The translations under genes and the position numbers were made by a program. From Ensifer sesbaniae (lineage in GTDB: Bacteria > Pseudomonadota > Alphaproteobacteria > Rhizobiales > Rhizobiaceae), in assembly GCF_013283665.1 (NCBI RefSeq), contig NZ_JABEKU010000004.1:124001-188000 (forward strand): a stretch of DNA of 64,000 nucleotides. Direction: 5' to 3'. Below, piece by piece: positions 19,221 to 27,386 of the stretch. How positions within the stretch are numbered: the first letter of the stretch is position 1; the number at the start of each line of letters is the position of its first letter. Under the pieces are notes generated by a model, which did not search any database, was not told where the DNA came from, and saw only the letters and a list, made by a program, of their open reading frames with translations.

Positions 19221-19550
19221 ATGGCCGATCAACAACGCAGAATTGTGATCAACCTGCCGAGGGCGCCGCGGCCGGACGAAATCGTGGGGCTCAATATCGT
19301 CACCGGCCCGCTACCACTCGGCGCGGAAATCCGCTTTCGCACCGCCGCCGGCCACCTTATCGGCTCTGCCGTTCCATTCGGCAGGACCGATCCTGACAAG
19401 CAACTGGTATTCCAGCTATCGCTTTCCGGCCGCTATATCGACGGCTCCCGACTGGAAATCTTTGCGGATATGCTCGAGACTGGGAGCTCCCTGCCGCGGG
19501 CGCCGACCGAACAGGAACTGGTCTCGGTGACGGCGTGGATTGTGCAATAG
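19221..19550 (+). CDS. Hypothetical protein downstream of tyrosinase
   Basis: A 109-residue protein beginning MADQQRRIVINLPRAPRPDE, with a predicted beta-rich fold and no signal peptide. It follows melA by 125 bases on the same strand and is probably part of the same operon. No known family recognised. Confidence 0.55.
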   Translation: MADQQRRIVINLPRAPRPDEIVGLNIVTGPLPLGAEIRFRTAAGHLIGSAVPFGRTDPDKQLVFQLSLSGRYIDGSRLEIFADMLETGSSLPRAPTEQELVSVTAWIVQ

Positions 19551-20009
19551 TGAGATTGTTCTCGTCGGCATCTTGCGTCGAACGGTGATGGGCTGCGCGG
19601 GGCGAGCCGCCACGGGAGTGTCTGGAGCCGAGATGGCTTTGGAGACTGGGAAATGCGGCACGCTGATCACGCGGGTGCGGCAAGCCGGAGCTGCGGCTGC
19701 CTTTCGATCGCTAGTCTCTCATGTTCCCTGTCAAGGCTGAAGGCGAGCGGCATCGGCCACTTGGCACGAGCGTGCGAAGCAGTCGGATTGGCTGAGGCTG
19801 CACAGGGCCGGGGGTGGAGCTCAGAGACGACGGTTGATCAGACTCTCATCCGCGGGTTGGGTACCGCCTTCCGTGTCTTCGTCTCGGGGCTGTCCTCGGT
19901 CTAGAGGGCGGGCGTCGAGCGGATTGGCTCGGCCACATAACTAGCGACGGGAGTTCCCCACCGTGGCTCACCCCCGGCCCTGTGCAGCGGGCTGGGTCGA
20001 AACTCGTCT
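19551..20009. other. No recognisable gene
   Basis: Between the last melanin-operon gene and the IS110 element. Only short frames with no family features. The left end of the IS110 element may lie here. Confidence 0.35.
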
Positions 20010-20965
20010 ATGACGGTGCGACCTCCTGCCCGATGGCCCACAGGAAGGCGGCCATCTCGCGTGCGATCGCGGCCACGACCACCGGTGGCTTCTTGCCGGC
20101 GGCGTTGAGGCGACGATAGCGAGCGCAGAGCCTGATTTGCGCCTTCCAGGCGATGTCGCGGACAGCCTTGGGCAATCCCTCGAGCCGGACCCTCAGAGCC
20201 TCGCTGACCCTGGCTGGGTAGCGATAAGTCCAAGCCGCTTCGACCAAGGCGCGGCGGGCGCGTCGATTGCCGGCGAGCGTGAGGCTCGACCGGCGCACCG
20301 TGTCGCCGGTCGAGCGCTCTCCCGGAACCAGGCCGAGGAAGGCCATCAGCGGCGGCGGATTATCGAAGCGGCGTACATCCCCGACCTCGGCCGCGAAGAT
20401 CACCGCGACCAAGAACGAGGCGCCGCGCATCGCCTGATAGGCCTCGACGAGCGGCGCCATGGACCAGGTTAGCACAATGGCGCGCAACTGTTCGTCCAGG
20501 CGGCGTAGCCGCTGAGCCGCGTCCTCGATCGCGTCGATCTTCTCCTGGAAGGCTTCCCGAGTCCGGACCAGATCGTGGACAGCCTCGTGGACGACGTCCG
20601 GCACCCATACCCCGGTCAGCTCGCCCGCTCGGTGCAGCCGCGCCAGCGTGACCGCGTCCCGCCGGTTCGTCTTGACTCGCTCGCCCGACCGCTTCGGGAT
20701 CAGGCCGGCGCAACCACCATGCAGTCGTGCCCAAGATCGCGGACCTGACGGTACAACCCGTAACCCGTCGGCCCTGCCTCGAAGCAGACGTGCAGTCGAT
20801 CATACTTTTTTCCCAGCTCTTGATCGTCCGCTCTATCGTCGCAGGGTTATTCTCGACCTCGCCGAGGAACCGAACTTCGCCCGACCGGCCGCCCTCTGCG
20901 ATCGCCACCGCGTGCTTCTTCCTGGCCACGTCAAACGCGACAAATGCTTCGTTATACTCCCGCAT
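20010..20965 (-). mobile_element. IS110-family transposase with frameshifts
   Basis: The start (20965) reads MREYNEAFVAFDVARKKHAV, carrying the first catalytic Asp of the DEDD domain, and continues to about 20790. After at least one shift the rest continues in another frame (about 20604-20010) with [17 protein letters not shown] and then the IS110 C-terminal core [20 protein letters not shown] and [14 protein letters not shown]. The element is nearly full length but disrupted, so probably inactive. IS110 elements lack terminal inverted repeats, so the borders are uncertain. Confidence 0.85.
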
Positions 20966-21237
20966 GGCTCGCCCTCCGTGCGTGCGGATCGGCTCGGCCC
21001 ATCCGAGCAACCCTCGTCTTTCAATCGCACGAAAGGGCGGGCCACCGATCTCCGCCCCGGAACATGACGTCTAGGGCTCGATTTTGGCAAGCCTGTTCCA
21101 TCGGAGCGAAATTGGGGAGCATAGGAAAAGCAAGAATGCCCATGGTTTCTTGGGCACTTAATTGGGTTCTTGCTCACATTGTATGGTGGTGCAGTTGGTT
21201 GAGGGTAGCATCGGGGCTCTGAGGAGTCCTGGCCTTT

Positions 21238-21495
21238 CCGCTAGGTCCGCAGGAACATGGAGGTTGGCACTGGAAGTGCAGCGGCGATGCGTCTGAGCCT
21301 GCCTGGGTCGACACCAGCACCTTGTTCGATCCTTGTAATTTCGGCGCCAGTCAGACCGCAGGTTAATGCAATGTCCTCGACGCGATATCCAGCCGCTTCG
21401 CGGAATGGCCGGACTGTGTCACCTATATCGTCGTGAAGTGACTCCTTCGGTCGCTGCGCAAAGAGCGCGCGTCCCCTTCGCCTGAAGGGAGCATG
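21238..21495 (-). pseudogene. Small XRE-type regulator, copy 1 (no clear start)
   Basis: The minus strand encodes a helix-turn-helix protein ending in FREAAGYRVEDIALTCGLTG, EITRIEQGAGVDPGRLRRIA, then a stop at 21238. The frame stays open upstream through APFRRRGRALFAQRPKE but has no ATG where the homologue would start. It is a paralogue of the remnant at 57673-57975, with matching flanks. Confidence 0.5.
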
Positions 21496-21706
21496 CAGCC
21501 ATCAAAACCCGGTCTACAGAGAATTATTGTTGCAGTGCTATATAGTTCAAGAGATCACCATGCAAGGGCTCTGGCGCCTCTTGCTCCGCGGTTTCTAAGA
21601 CTTCTGGCCCACCATGATGGCGAACAACGATCCGATGAAATTCATGCGCACTCCCCAACTCGAACCCGTTCCGCGGTTGCGAGCACATGGCCGGCGCACC
21701 GCCCAC
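21496..21706. other. Short gap without a clear gene
   Basis: Nothing recognisable beyond short open frames. Confidence 0.3.
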
Positions 21707-22144
21707 CTAACCACTTGCAGGCCCTTGGCGGCCGCCGCCGCTGCGCCCCGTCGACTGCGGGCAAGTTGTCTGAAGCAAACCCATTGTTCTCAACGGATAA
21801 ACGTTCGGACAGTAATGCTCCCAGCTGACAGCCTTGCCGGCTGCCTCGTGGAGAAGATCACGCTCGCACCTCACCTTGACTTGACAGTAGTCACAAACGC
21901 GGGAAAGCACGCGAAACTCGGCTGGCATCAAGGCCTTGACTCGGGCGGGATCGAGCTGAAGCGCCTCCATCCGCATGAGCAAAAGATCGGGGCCCCGCGT
22001 CTCACTCTTGACCGGATGTGGATCACTTCCCAGCGCGATGCGTTGCGGTAACGCCTTCGCCGGATCGGCGGGCGAAACAGCAGTTTCCAGCGCCTGACGA
22101 AAAACTGCTTCGAACGCGGACCGCCAATTGTGACGATGTGTCAT
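21707..22144 (-). CDS. DUF6455-like small cysteine protein
   Basis: A 145-residue protein from ATG 22144, which has GAGGAG 4-5 bases upstream. It begins MTHRHNWRSAFEAVFRQALE. The C-terminal half carries LDPARVKALMPAEFRVLSRV, then CDYCQVKVRCERDL and WEHYCPNVYPL. This Cys pattern matches the DUF6455 family of small alpha-proteobacterial proteins, possibly metal binding. The last 25 residues look atypical and may be altered. It lies 35 bases downstream of the NYN-domain gene and is probably in the same operon. Function unknown. Confidence 0.55.
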   Translation of the reverse strand: MTHRHNWRSAFEAVFRQALETAVSPADPAKALPQRIALGSDPHPVKSETRGPDLLLMRMEALQLDPARVKALMPAEFRVLSRVCDYCQVKVRCERDLLHEAAGKAVSWEHYCPNVYPLRTMGLLQTTCPQSTGRSGGGRQGPASG

Positions 22145-22179
22145 GGAACTCCTCATGGCGAAACAGTCGAATCTTAGCC

Positions 22180-22815
22180 TCACTTTCGTGAACCCGCCTT
22201 GATCTGGCACAACTTCCTGCCAGTTTCGCCGACCGGGCTTGTAAGAGCCTCTTCTGTGGCCGGTTGGGTCGCATGCGGGGCAGGTTCTGACGGATGGCGG
22301 TCGATCTCACCGCGCAGGGTGATAAGATCAATGAAGTGGTCCGCCTGACGGCGCAATTCATCTGCAATCATGGGCGGCTGGGTCGAGATGGTGGAAACGA
22401 CCGAAACTTTACGCCCCCTGCGCTGCAGCTCTTCCACAAGAGTGGTAAAATCACCGTCGCCAGAGAAGAGAACGAAATGGTCGACCGTTGCGGACTGCTG
22501 CATAGCGTCGATCGCGAGTTCAATATCCATGTTCCCCTTGATCTTGCGTCGCCCTTGGGTGTCGGTGAACTCCTTCGCCGTTTTGGTCACGACGGTGTAG
22601 CCGTTATAATCCAGCCAGTCGATTAACGGACGGATCGATGAAAACTCCAGATCTTCGATGAGTGCCGTGTAATAATAAGCCCGCAAAAGATAGCCGCGAT
22701 TGCGAAATGCCGTCAGCAATTTTCTGTAATCGACTTCAAAGCCCAGGCACTTCGATGTCGCGAAGAGATTGGCTCCATCGACAAAAAGTGCGATCTTTTC
22801 GCGCGAATCGAACAT
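22180..22815 (-). CDS. NYN-domain protein (LabA/DUF88-like nuclease)
   Basis: A 211-residue protein. Residues 4-165 form an NYN (PIN-like) domain with IALFVDGANLFATSK carrying the first acidic residue, KGNMDIELAIDAM in the middle, and FVLFSGDGDFTTLVEELQRRG with the DGDF motif. NYN proteins are predicted metal-dependent RNases. ATG 22815 is chosen because GGAG lies 9 bases upstream; an in-frame ATG at 22869 has none. The C-terminal 40 residues are Pro/Ala rich. Its target is unknown. The family is frequent on rhizobial replicons. Confidence 0.8.
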   Translation of the reverse strand: MFDSREKIALFVDGANLFATSKCLGFEVDYRKLLTAFRNRGYLLRAYYYTALIEDLEFSSIRPLIDWLDYNGYTVVTKTAKEFTDTQGRRKIKGNMDIELAIDAMQQSATVDHFVLFSGDGDFTTLVEELQRRGRKVSVVSTISTQPPMIADELRRQADHFIDLITLRGEIDRHPSEPAPHATQPATEEALTSPVGETGRKLCQIKAGSRK

Positions 22816-23046
22816 CTTGTAGTCGCTCCAGGCTGTCGAACTCACATGGATATATGCGAGGTCTCCCACAACAGGAGGTTCAAGCCCGCCAATTAAGCAA
22901 TTCTGGTCAATTGTGTTCTTCCATGGCGCGACGATGCGCCCTGTTGAGGCCGGAGGAGCATCTCCTGACGGGCGGACCCGAAAACGCTGTCCCGTCTCGT
23001 TGTCCGTGTGAATGGAAAAGTTGCGAGAGTCCTTGGCCCTGCGGCG

Positions 23047-23427
23047 CTATCGCGATCGTGTGGACCACCAGCACCGGAGATTCCATGGGTGATCGACGGG
23101 CGACAGCTTCGGGCCAGCACCGGAAATTCGGTCGGTATGACGACTAAGGGAGCCGTTCTTCACGAGCCCCGTGCACTGCTTGTTGCGAGGATGTTCGCGT
23201 TGTGGGCTAAGAAGATCGCATAACGTATCGAGTGGAACTCCGCGGTCTCGAAGCCTGCTGATGGAGGCTGCTCCGCCGCCATCCCGGGTTAACCGTAGGG
23301 GGTTTTCACCCCCTATGGGTAACGGACGGAACGGATCCGTAAGTACGCCTCCGAATCCTCCTGAAGCTGTGGATCCTTCTTGGGAAGTCAATTCGGTTAC
23401 GCCATAGGCTGTCGATTTCGTCTTCAT
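23047..23427 (-). CDS. Small protein with GG-leader-like N-terminus under NifA/RpoN control
   Basis: ATG 23427 has a strong AAAAGGAG 6-7 bases upstream. The N-terminus is MKTKSTAYGVTELTS followed by QEGSTASGGFGG. It resembles double-glycine leaders of exported bacteriocin-type precursors (polar leader, E-L-x, then ASGG). After it comes VLTDPFRPLPIGGENPLRL, and then a long, less convincing tail to 23047 that may be out of frame, so the real peptide may be shorter. An exact NifA box and a -24/-12 element lie upstream, together with an 18-bp palindrome. No processing enzymes are adjacent. The precursor idea is an inference. Confidence 0.45.
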   Translation of the reverse strand: MKTKSTAYGVTELTSQEGSTASGGFGGVLTDPFRPLPIGGENPLRLTRDGGGAASISRLRDRGVPLDTLCDLLSPQREHPRNKQCTGLVKNGSLSRHTDRISGAGPKLSPVDHPWNLRCWWSTRSR

Positions 23428-23472
23428 CGTTGTCTCCTTTTCAGCGCTCAAACTATCAGTCGATGCTGCCAG

Positions 23473-23490
23473 CTCGTGCCGCGGCACGAG
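23473..23490. repeat. Perfect 18-bp palindrome in the leader region
   Basis: CTCGTGCCGCGGCACGAG is fully self-complementary. It sits 6 bases downstream of the -12 element and about 46 bases before the start codon of the small GG-leader gene, near the expected transcription start. It could be an operator or a stem at the 5' end of the RNA. Confidence 0.6.
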
Positions 23491-23495
23491 AGACA

Positions 23496-23511
23496 CTCAA
23501 GAAGCGTGCCA
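23496..23511 (-). promoter_or_regulatory. Sigma-54 promoter of the GG-leader gene
   Basis: On the minus strand TGGCACGCTTCTTGAG, with a consensus -24 box and TTGA at -12 (GG-N10-GA). The surrounding bases (GCGCAGCTGGCACG) align with the gibberellin operon promoter (GCGCAGTGGCACG). Confidence 0.65.
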
Positions 23512-23588
23512 GCTGCGCTGGAAAATCCGTTCTGCATGAAGTTCAATGGCTTAAATGAAATACGGCGACACCTCGCCGAACAGCGCCG

Positions 23589-23604
23589 TGTCGCGGCCTA
23601 GACA
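23589..23604. promoter_or_regulatory. NifA-type upstream activator box
   Basis: TGTCGCGGCCTAGACA is an exact TGT-N10-ACA box, about 86 bases from the -24 element. The box and the following ACAAACCCGACA are nearly identical to those upstream of the gibberellin operon at 41726-41750. Confidence 0.7.
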
Positions 23605-24328
23605 AACCCGACAGTTTTGAGGTAGCGCAAGTCACGCCGAGAGCTCGAGGAGATCAGGCAGGAGGAGCGTTCCGCGTTGGCTTTGGTCCTGTGCGAGCCT
23701 TGGCTGCCCTGTCCCATAGTGACCATGCACACAGGCCGCTCAGGTCGCGGATCCGGTTCGAAGCGGCCGTGCCACAGACGCCATTCTTCGGATCCAGACC
23801 CCAGGACGGCATGCCCGAGCCGGCGCTGAAGCTGCTCACCGGAACACACATGCGGCGGCCAATAGAGTGCCGAGGACATGACAGCAGGTGCACGCATTGT
23901 CGGCTCTTTGATAATGCGTCCATATGAGACGCTGCGCTGTTAGGGTGGTCCCGCTGTTTGGAAAGGGTTTTCCGGTTGGCTCGGCAGTTGCTTGGCCAAA
24001 GGCAACAACCCCACCGCACGAATGAGTAGGACTTCCTCCATGCCGTCTCGCCGAACAGGCCGCCACCATCGGGAGATCAATGCCAAGCGAAGTCTGCCTC
24101 CGCTAGAGTCGGAATGGCTCAGCAATCCACACCGGTTGTGCCGGGTGACAAAAGTACGCGGTGCGGTCAACAAGGCGCCGGGTCGCGCCGCCTCATGGAG
24201 CCCTGCGGCGCGAAATCGTCGAGCGGCTCGTTCCTGTTTTCTGATGGCAGCCCGCCGTTTCGCCGGCAACGGGAGATGCGAGAAACGTGCCAACTGCCGG
24301 GAGGGAATTCAACAGTTCAGAGTGCAGG
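23605..24328. other. No intact gene; contains repeat copy E1
   Basis: No convincing coding sequence. About 23870-24100 is one arm of a dispersed inverted repeat (see E2 at 26180). A -24/-12-like sequence on the minus strand at 24277-24292 has a mismatch in the -12 box and no gene behind it. Confidence 0.4.
23870..24100. repeat. Dispersed inverted repeat, copy E1
   Basis: The reverse complement of this segment is similar to 26180-26405. Shared blocks include GGCATTGATCTC, GCCTGTTCGG, CATGGAGGAA and TTTGGCCAAGCAACT. Both copies lie a few hundred bases upstream of a -24/-12 promoter pointing away from the repeat. It may be the remains of a gene, but no intact frame is left. Confidence 0.65.
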
Positions 24329-24527
24329 GCGCTCTTGGCACAACATCGTGTCGCGTAGGTCACCAACGCTACAGCAGGGGAGGGCGCACTCGGCCACGGG
24401 CAGACAGTTCAAAGCCAGCACAACGAAATGCAATTGGAGCACGGGAAGTTTTTTCGGCAGATTACGCGTGACCTTCAGACCGCGGCTTAGCTGCCCGGCC
24501 GTACGACAGGTCCACGTCATTTCGCAT

Positions 24528-24543
24528 TGTTCGACGATCGACA
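24528..24543. promoter_or_regulatory. NifA-type upstream activator box
   Basis: TGTTCGACGATCGACA is an exact TGT-N10-ACA box, about 72 bases upstream of the -24/-12 element at 24606. Confidence 0.75.
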
Positions 24544-24605
24544 AATCTCAGACTACGGCGTCGTCGGTTCGAATGATTGCCTTGTATCTAAATGAGTTTT
24601 TCATT

Positions 24606-24621
24606 TGGCACGCATATTGCT
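24606..24621 (+). promoter_or_regulatory. Sigma-54 promoter of the phasin gene
   Basis: TGGCACGCATATTGCT, a full match to the -24/-12 consensus with GG-N10-GC spacing. Confidence 0.8.
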
Positions 24622-24884
24622 TTCTGTCATCCGCAAACACATCACGAACCGACGATAGTCGTGCGGAGAATTGCCGACATGTTACCGCAGTGCCGCCGGG
24701 GCTCCGGCGGATGCAGGAGAAGGAGGAGCCGTACTCGCGAAGGAGTTGTCGAGCCAAGACTGCGCAGGCGCTTTTGCCGTGGCTGTCTCGGGCGGATGGC
24801 AACTCTGCAACCCCGAACGGTTCCTAGATCTCCGCCAAGATGCACCGTAGACAACAAACCATCGCTAACCAGAAGGATCCGGAA

Positions 24885-25349
24885 ATGTCCAAGATCGCAG
24901 ACAAGCCCAGCCAAACGGCTGAAAACCTCGAATATTCGGCATTTGACCCCAGCAAGGCCACCGATCAGGTCTACGCGGCCGCCGATAAGGGCGTCGAGCA
25001 ATCGAAAGAGGTGCTCGCTAAATTTCAGTCGGGTGCTGAAGAGACCCAGAAAGCGCTCAAGGCGACCTTCGAAACCGCAATATTGGTCGGCAACGAGCTG
25101 TGCCTGACGACGATAGCCGCGTTGCGCGCCAATACCGAAGCTGACTTTTCGCTTCTTCAAGCTCTGGCCGGAGCGAGGTCGCTGGCCGAGGCAATTGAGC
25201 TGCAGACGACATTCCTACGAAAACGCGTCGAAATGGGCGTTAAGCAGGCCAATGATCTTTGGGCGCTCACCACCAAGGCGGTGATCGACATTTCCCAACC
25301 TGTTAAGGGCGCCGTCGAGAAGTCACTCGGGAATCTCAAGGCCGCCTGA
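24885..25349 (+). CDS. Phasin (PHB granule surface protein)
   Basis: A 154-residue protein from ATG 24885 (MSKIADKPSQTAENLEYSAF). Its long amphipathic helices, with segments such as SKEVLAKFQSGAEETQKALK and FLRKRVEMGVKQANDLWALT, match the phasin_2 family. Phasins coat polyhydroxybutyrate granules and control their size. A NifA box and sigma-54 promoter lie 240-350 bases upstream, which implies expression in nitrogen-fixing cells, where rhizobia handle carbon as PHB. An upstream in-frame ATG at 24840 is less likely. Confidence 0.8.
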   Translation: MSKIADKPSQTAENLEYSAFDPSKATDQVYAAADKGVEQSKEVLAKFQSGAEETQKALKATFETAILVGNELCLTTIAALRANTEADFSLLQALAGARSLAEAIELQTTFLRKRVEMGVKQANDLWALTTKAVIDISQPVKGAVEKSLGNLKAA

Positions 25350-26179
25350 CAGCGCAAGTGCCCGCCTGCTTGGCAACGATGGTGCCCGCAAGCGCCGCCG
25401 CTGATCATCTCACGTGGCCTTATGACGATGCGGGCTCTCGAAGCGGCAAAGCAACTCCAGAGGGACGGCTGGACGGCGGCCGCGCCTGCGCTTGTCAGCC
25501 ACCATCCGGCCTGCCAGGGCCGAAACGACATTGACGCTCGGTCATGGCGCTGCGGCCGGCAATCCGCGAACGGTTGCCGCAGCGAAGTTTGCAGAACTCG
25601 TGTGACCGAGAAGACCTCGGGCCGTTGTCTGCGGCGGTCAATGATGGGGCAGCGATCAGAAAACAGGAGATCGCTGCGGATCTGATGGAGACGCGCTTCA
25701 TAAGCTGACCGCGTGTTCGTCCAGCGCCTCCCTTTTAGGCCTGAGGTTCTTCGATCCCCTTTGTGTGGCGTCAGATTTGTCCATGGCGCGAGCCACTGGT
25801 GTTGATGACCGGCTTCGCCCTGCCGTTGCGGGGCAGGCCGCGTCGACCCTGCAGGGAATGGAAGTATTCTCAGACCATTCGTTGTCCGTTGCTGGAGAGT
25901 GATCAATTTGCGGGACTAGGGCGGGAGCGCGGTGCGGATACGCCTAACGATCTGCCAGTTGGTGTGCAAACTGCCGGGCGAGTTCAGAACCTGACCGGTC
26001 TTCCGTGATGCGCTCTACGGTGTCGCACCGCTCGGCTTCATCAAGAGCGAGCGCCTTGTCACGCGTTGCCGCGTCGTGAGATTTTTGGCTGCGATAAGTT
26101 CTGTGCCCGTTAGCCTGGCCCTAGGGGTAGGCACTGCGGCGGGGGATTGACGGTCACAGGCTTGGCCACATGCCAACCG
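25350..26179. other. No recognisable gene
   Basis: Only short frames with mixed codon use. Nothing supported on either strand. Confidence 0.4.
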
Positions 26180-26405
26180 GCGGGCAGCTTCGCTGGCATT
26201 GATCTCATGGTGGCGACTGCCTGTTCGGCTCGGCTGCTCATGGAGGAACTCCTGTTTGGCTGTGCGAGGCTAGTTCTCTTTGGCCAAGCAACTACTGCGC
26301 CAAACCAAAAGATCCTCGAAACAGCGCGATCAGGCTGACAGCGCAGGTGTCTCATGTCCGACATTGTCAAATAGCCGACAACGCGTGCGGCTGCTGTCAT
26401 AGGCG
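26180..26405. repeat. Dispersed inverted repeat, copy E2
   Basis: Matches the reverse complement of 23870-24100. The similarity continues through CCGACAACGCGTGCGGCTGCTGTCAT (first copy: CCGACAATGCGTGC then CTGCTGTCAT). An orphan sigma-54 promoter follows 270 bases later. Confidence 0.65.
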
Positions 26406-26673
26406 GTTAGAAGAGGTCTTCCTCCATTTGGGTGGTGATCGAGGATGTGCAACGGCAGCTTCTGCCGCTGAGGAGCTTAGCGCCGGCCGGGGCGTATGGC
26501 GTGCTTGCCGGTCTTGAGGCGGCTGATCTCGATCTGGCCGTTGCTCCGGGGCTGCTCGATAGCGTTCCCGGCGCCACCGATGTCGCGTCGTGTCGTTCGC
26601 GCGAATGATGAACCCCCAGGGAATGCGCGTTGTCGAATAACCGTGAGGACGATCTCTCGCCAGGATGAAACTT

Positions 26674-26689
26674 TGGCACGCATCTTGCT
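26674..26689 (+). promoter_or_regulatory. Orphan sigma-54 promoter
   Basis: TGGCACGCATCTTGCT is a perfect -24/-12 element. No intact gene starts within 300 bases; a kup fragment and then the CYP102-like P450 gene follow. A possible decayed NifA box (TGT-N10-AAT) lies at about 26591. It may once have driven a lost gene, or it may still transcribe through to the P450. Confidence 0.7.
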
Positions 26690-26879
26690 CCTAGGGATTT
26701 TGAGAACACGCCACGGAACGATTTTCTTACACGGAGATATCGACATCTAACACAATTGGATGGTACGGACTGTCCTGTCCGTTCTCTTCCGCCAGAATGC
26801 AATCGCCATTGCTGGCGCGCTTACACTGACGGTCACCACGTCATCTGTGGTGATGAAGGTCTATCTGACAGGTTGCGTT

Positions 26880-27280
26880 GGGGATACTAAACGTTTGTCA
26901 GGCGGCTAACTCAACAAGCTCCGGTATCTAGCGGCCTCGCGTGGACCCTGGCGATTATCGTCATCTTCAAGTACGTGCTGTTCCTGCTTCGGGCTGACAA
27001 TGACGGCGAGGGCGGTATGCTGTCCCTGCTTCTGAAGAAGGCGCCAAAGTATACGACGGTGATGCTCATGGCCGGGATTCTTGGTGCCGCCCCTTTCATC
27101 CGCGATGCGATGATCATGCCGGCACTTTTAGTTCTCTCGGCCGTCGAGGGGCTCAAGCTAGTCACACCGGCTTTTCACGATTACGTCTTGCCGATCCCCG
27201 TCACGATTCATGGCGCTACTGTTTGCCATCCAATCACGTTCGTTTTTCAGTCAATGTTCTCTCACTTATCGCAGTTAATC
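26880..27280 (+). pseudogene. kup: Kup-type potassium transporter fragment
   Basis: The plus strand encodes [32 protein letters not shown], then [20 protein letters not shown] and [12 protein letters not shown]. These are conserved segments of helices 2-4 of Kup/TrkD K+ uptake proteins (about 630 residues in full). The first helix, part of the middle and all of the rest are missing, so this is a relic. Confidence 0.75.
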
Positions 27281-27350
27281 GGAATGGCGATGGCGTCAAA
27301 TTTGGAAAGCCAACATCCTGGCCGCGCGCGATGCCGATCGCATCGAAAGT

Positions 27351-27368
27351 CGACCGCTATTGCGGTCG
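27351..27368. repeat. Short inverted repeat before the P450 gene
   Basis: CGACCGC-TATT-GCGGTCG is a perfect 7-bp inverted repeat, 18 bases upstream of ATG 27387. It could be an operator or a stem in the leader. Confidence 0.4.
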
Positions 27369-27386
27369 CTTTGAGGAGTCGAACAT

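Larger units (their letters stand above)
24329..24650. repeat. Promoter-bearing repeat, copy B
   Basis: Similar over its length to copy A (12596-12915). It carries the exact NifA box and a consensus -24/-12 element and ends about 235 bases before the phasin gene. Confidence 0.8.

Noticed and set aside
19760-19780. TTGGCACGAGCGTGCG as a sigma-54 promoter
   Set aside because: The GG to GC spacing is 9, not 10, and no gene follows.
24277-24292. Minus-strand TGGCACGTTTCTCGCA
   Set aside because: The -12 box has a mismatch, no activator box is found and no gene lies behind it.
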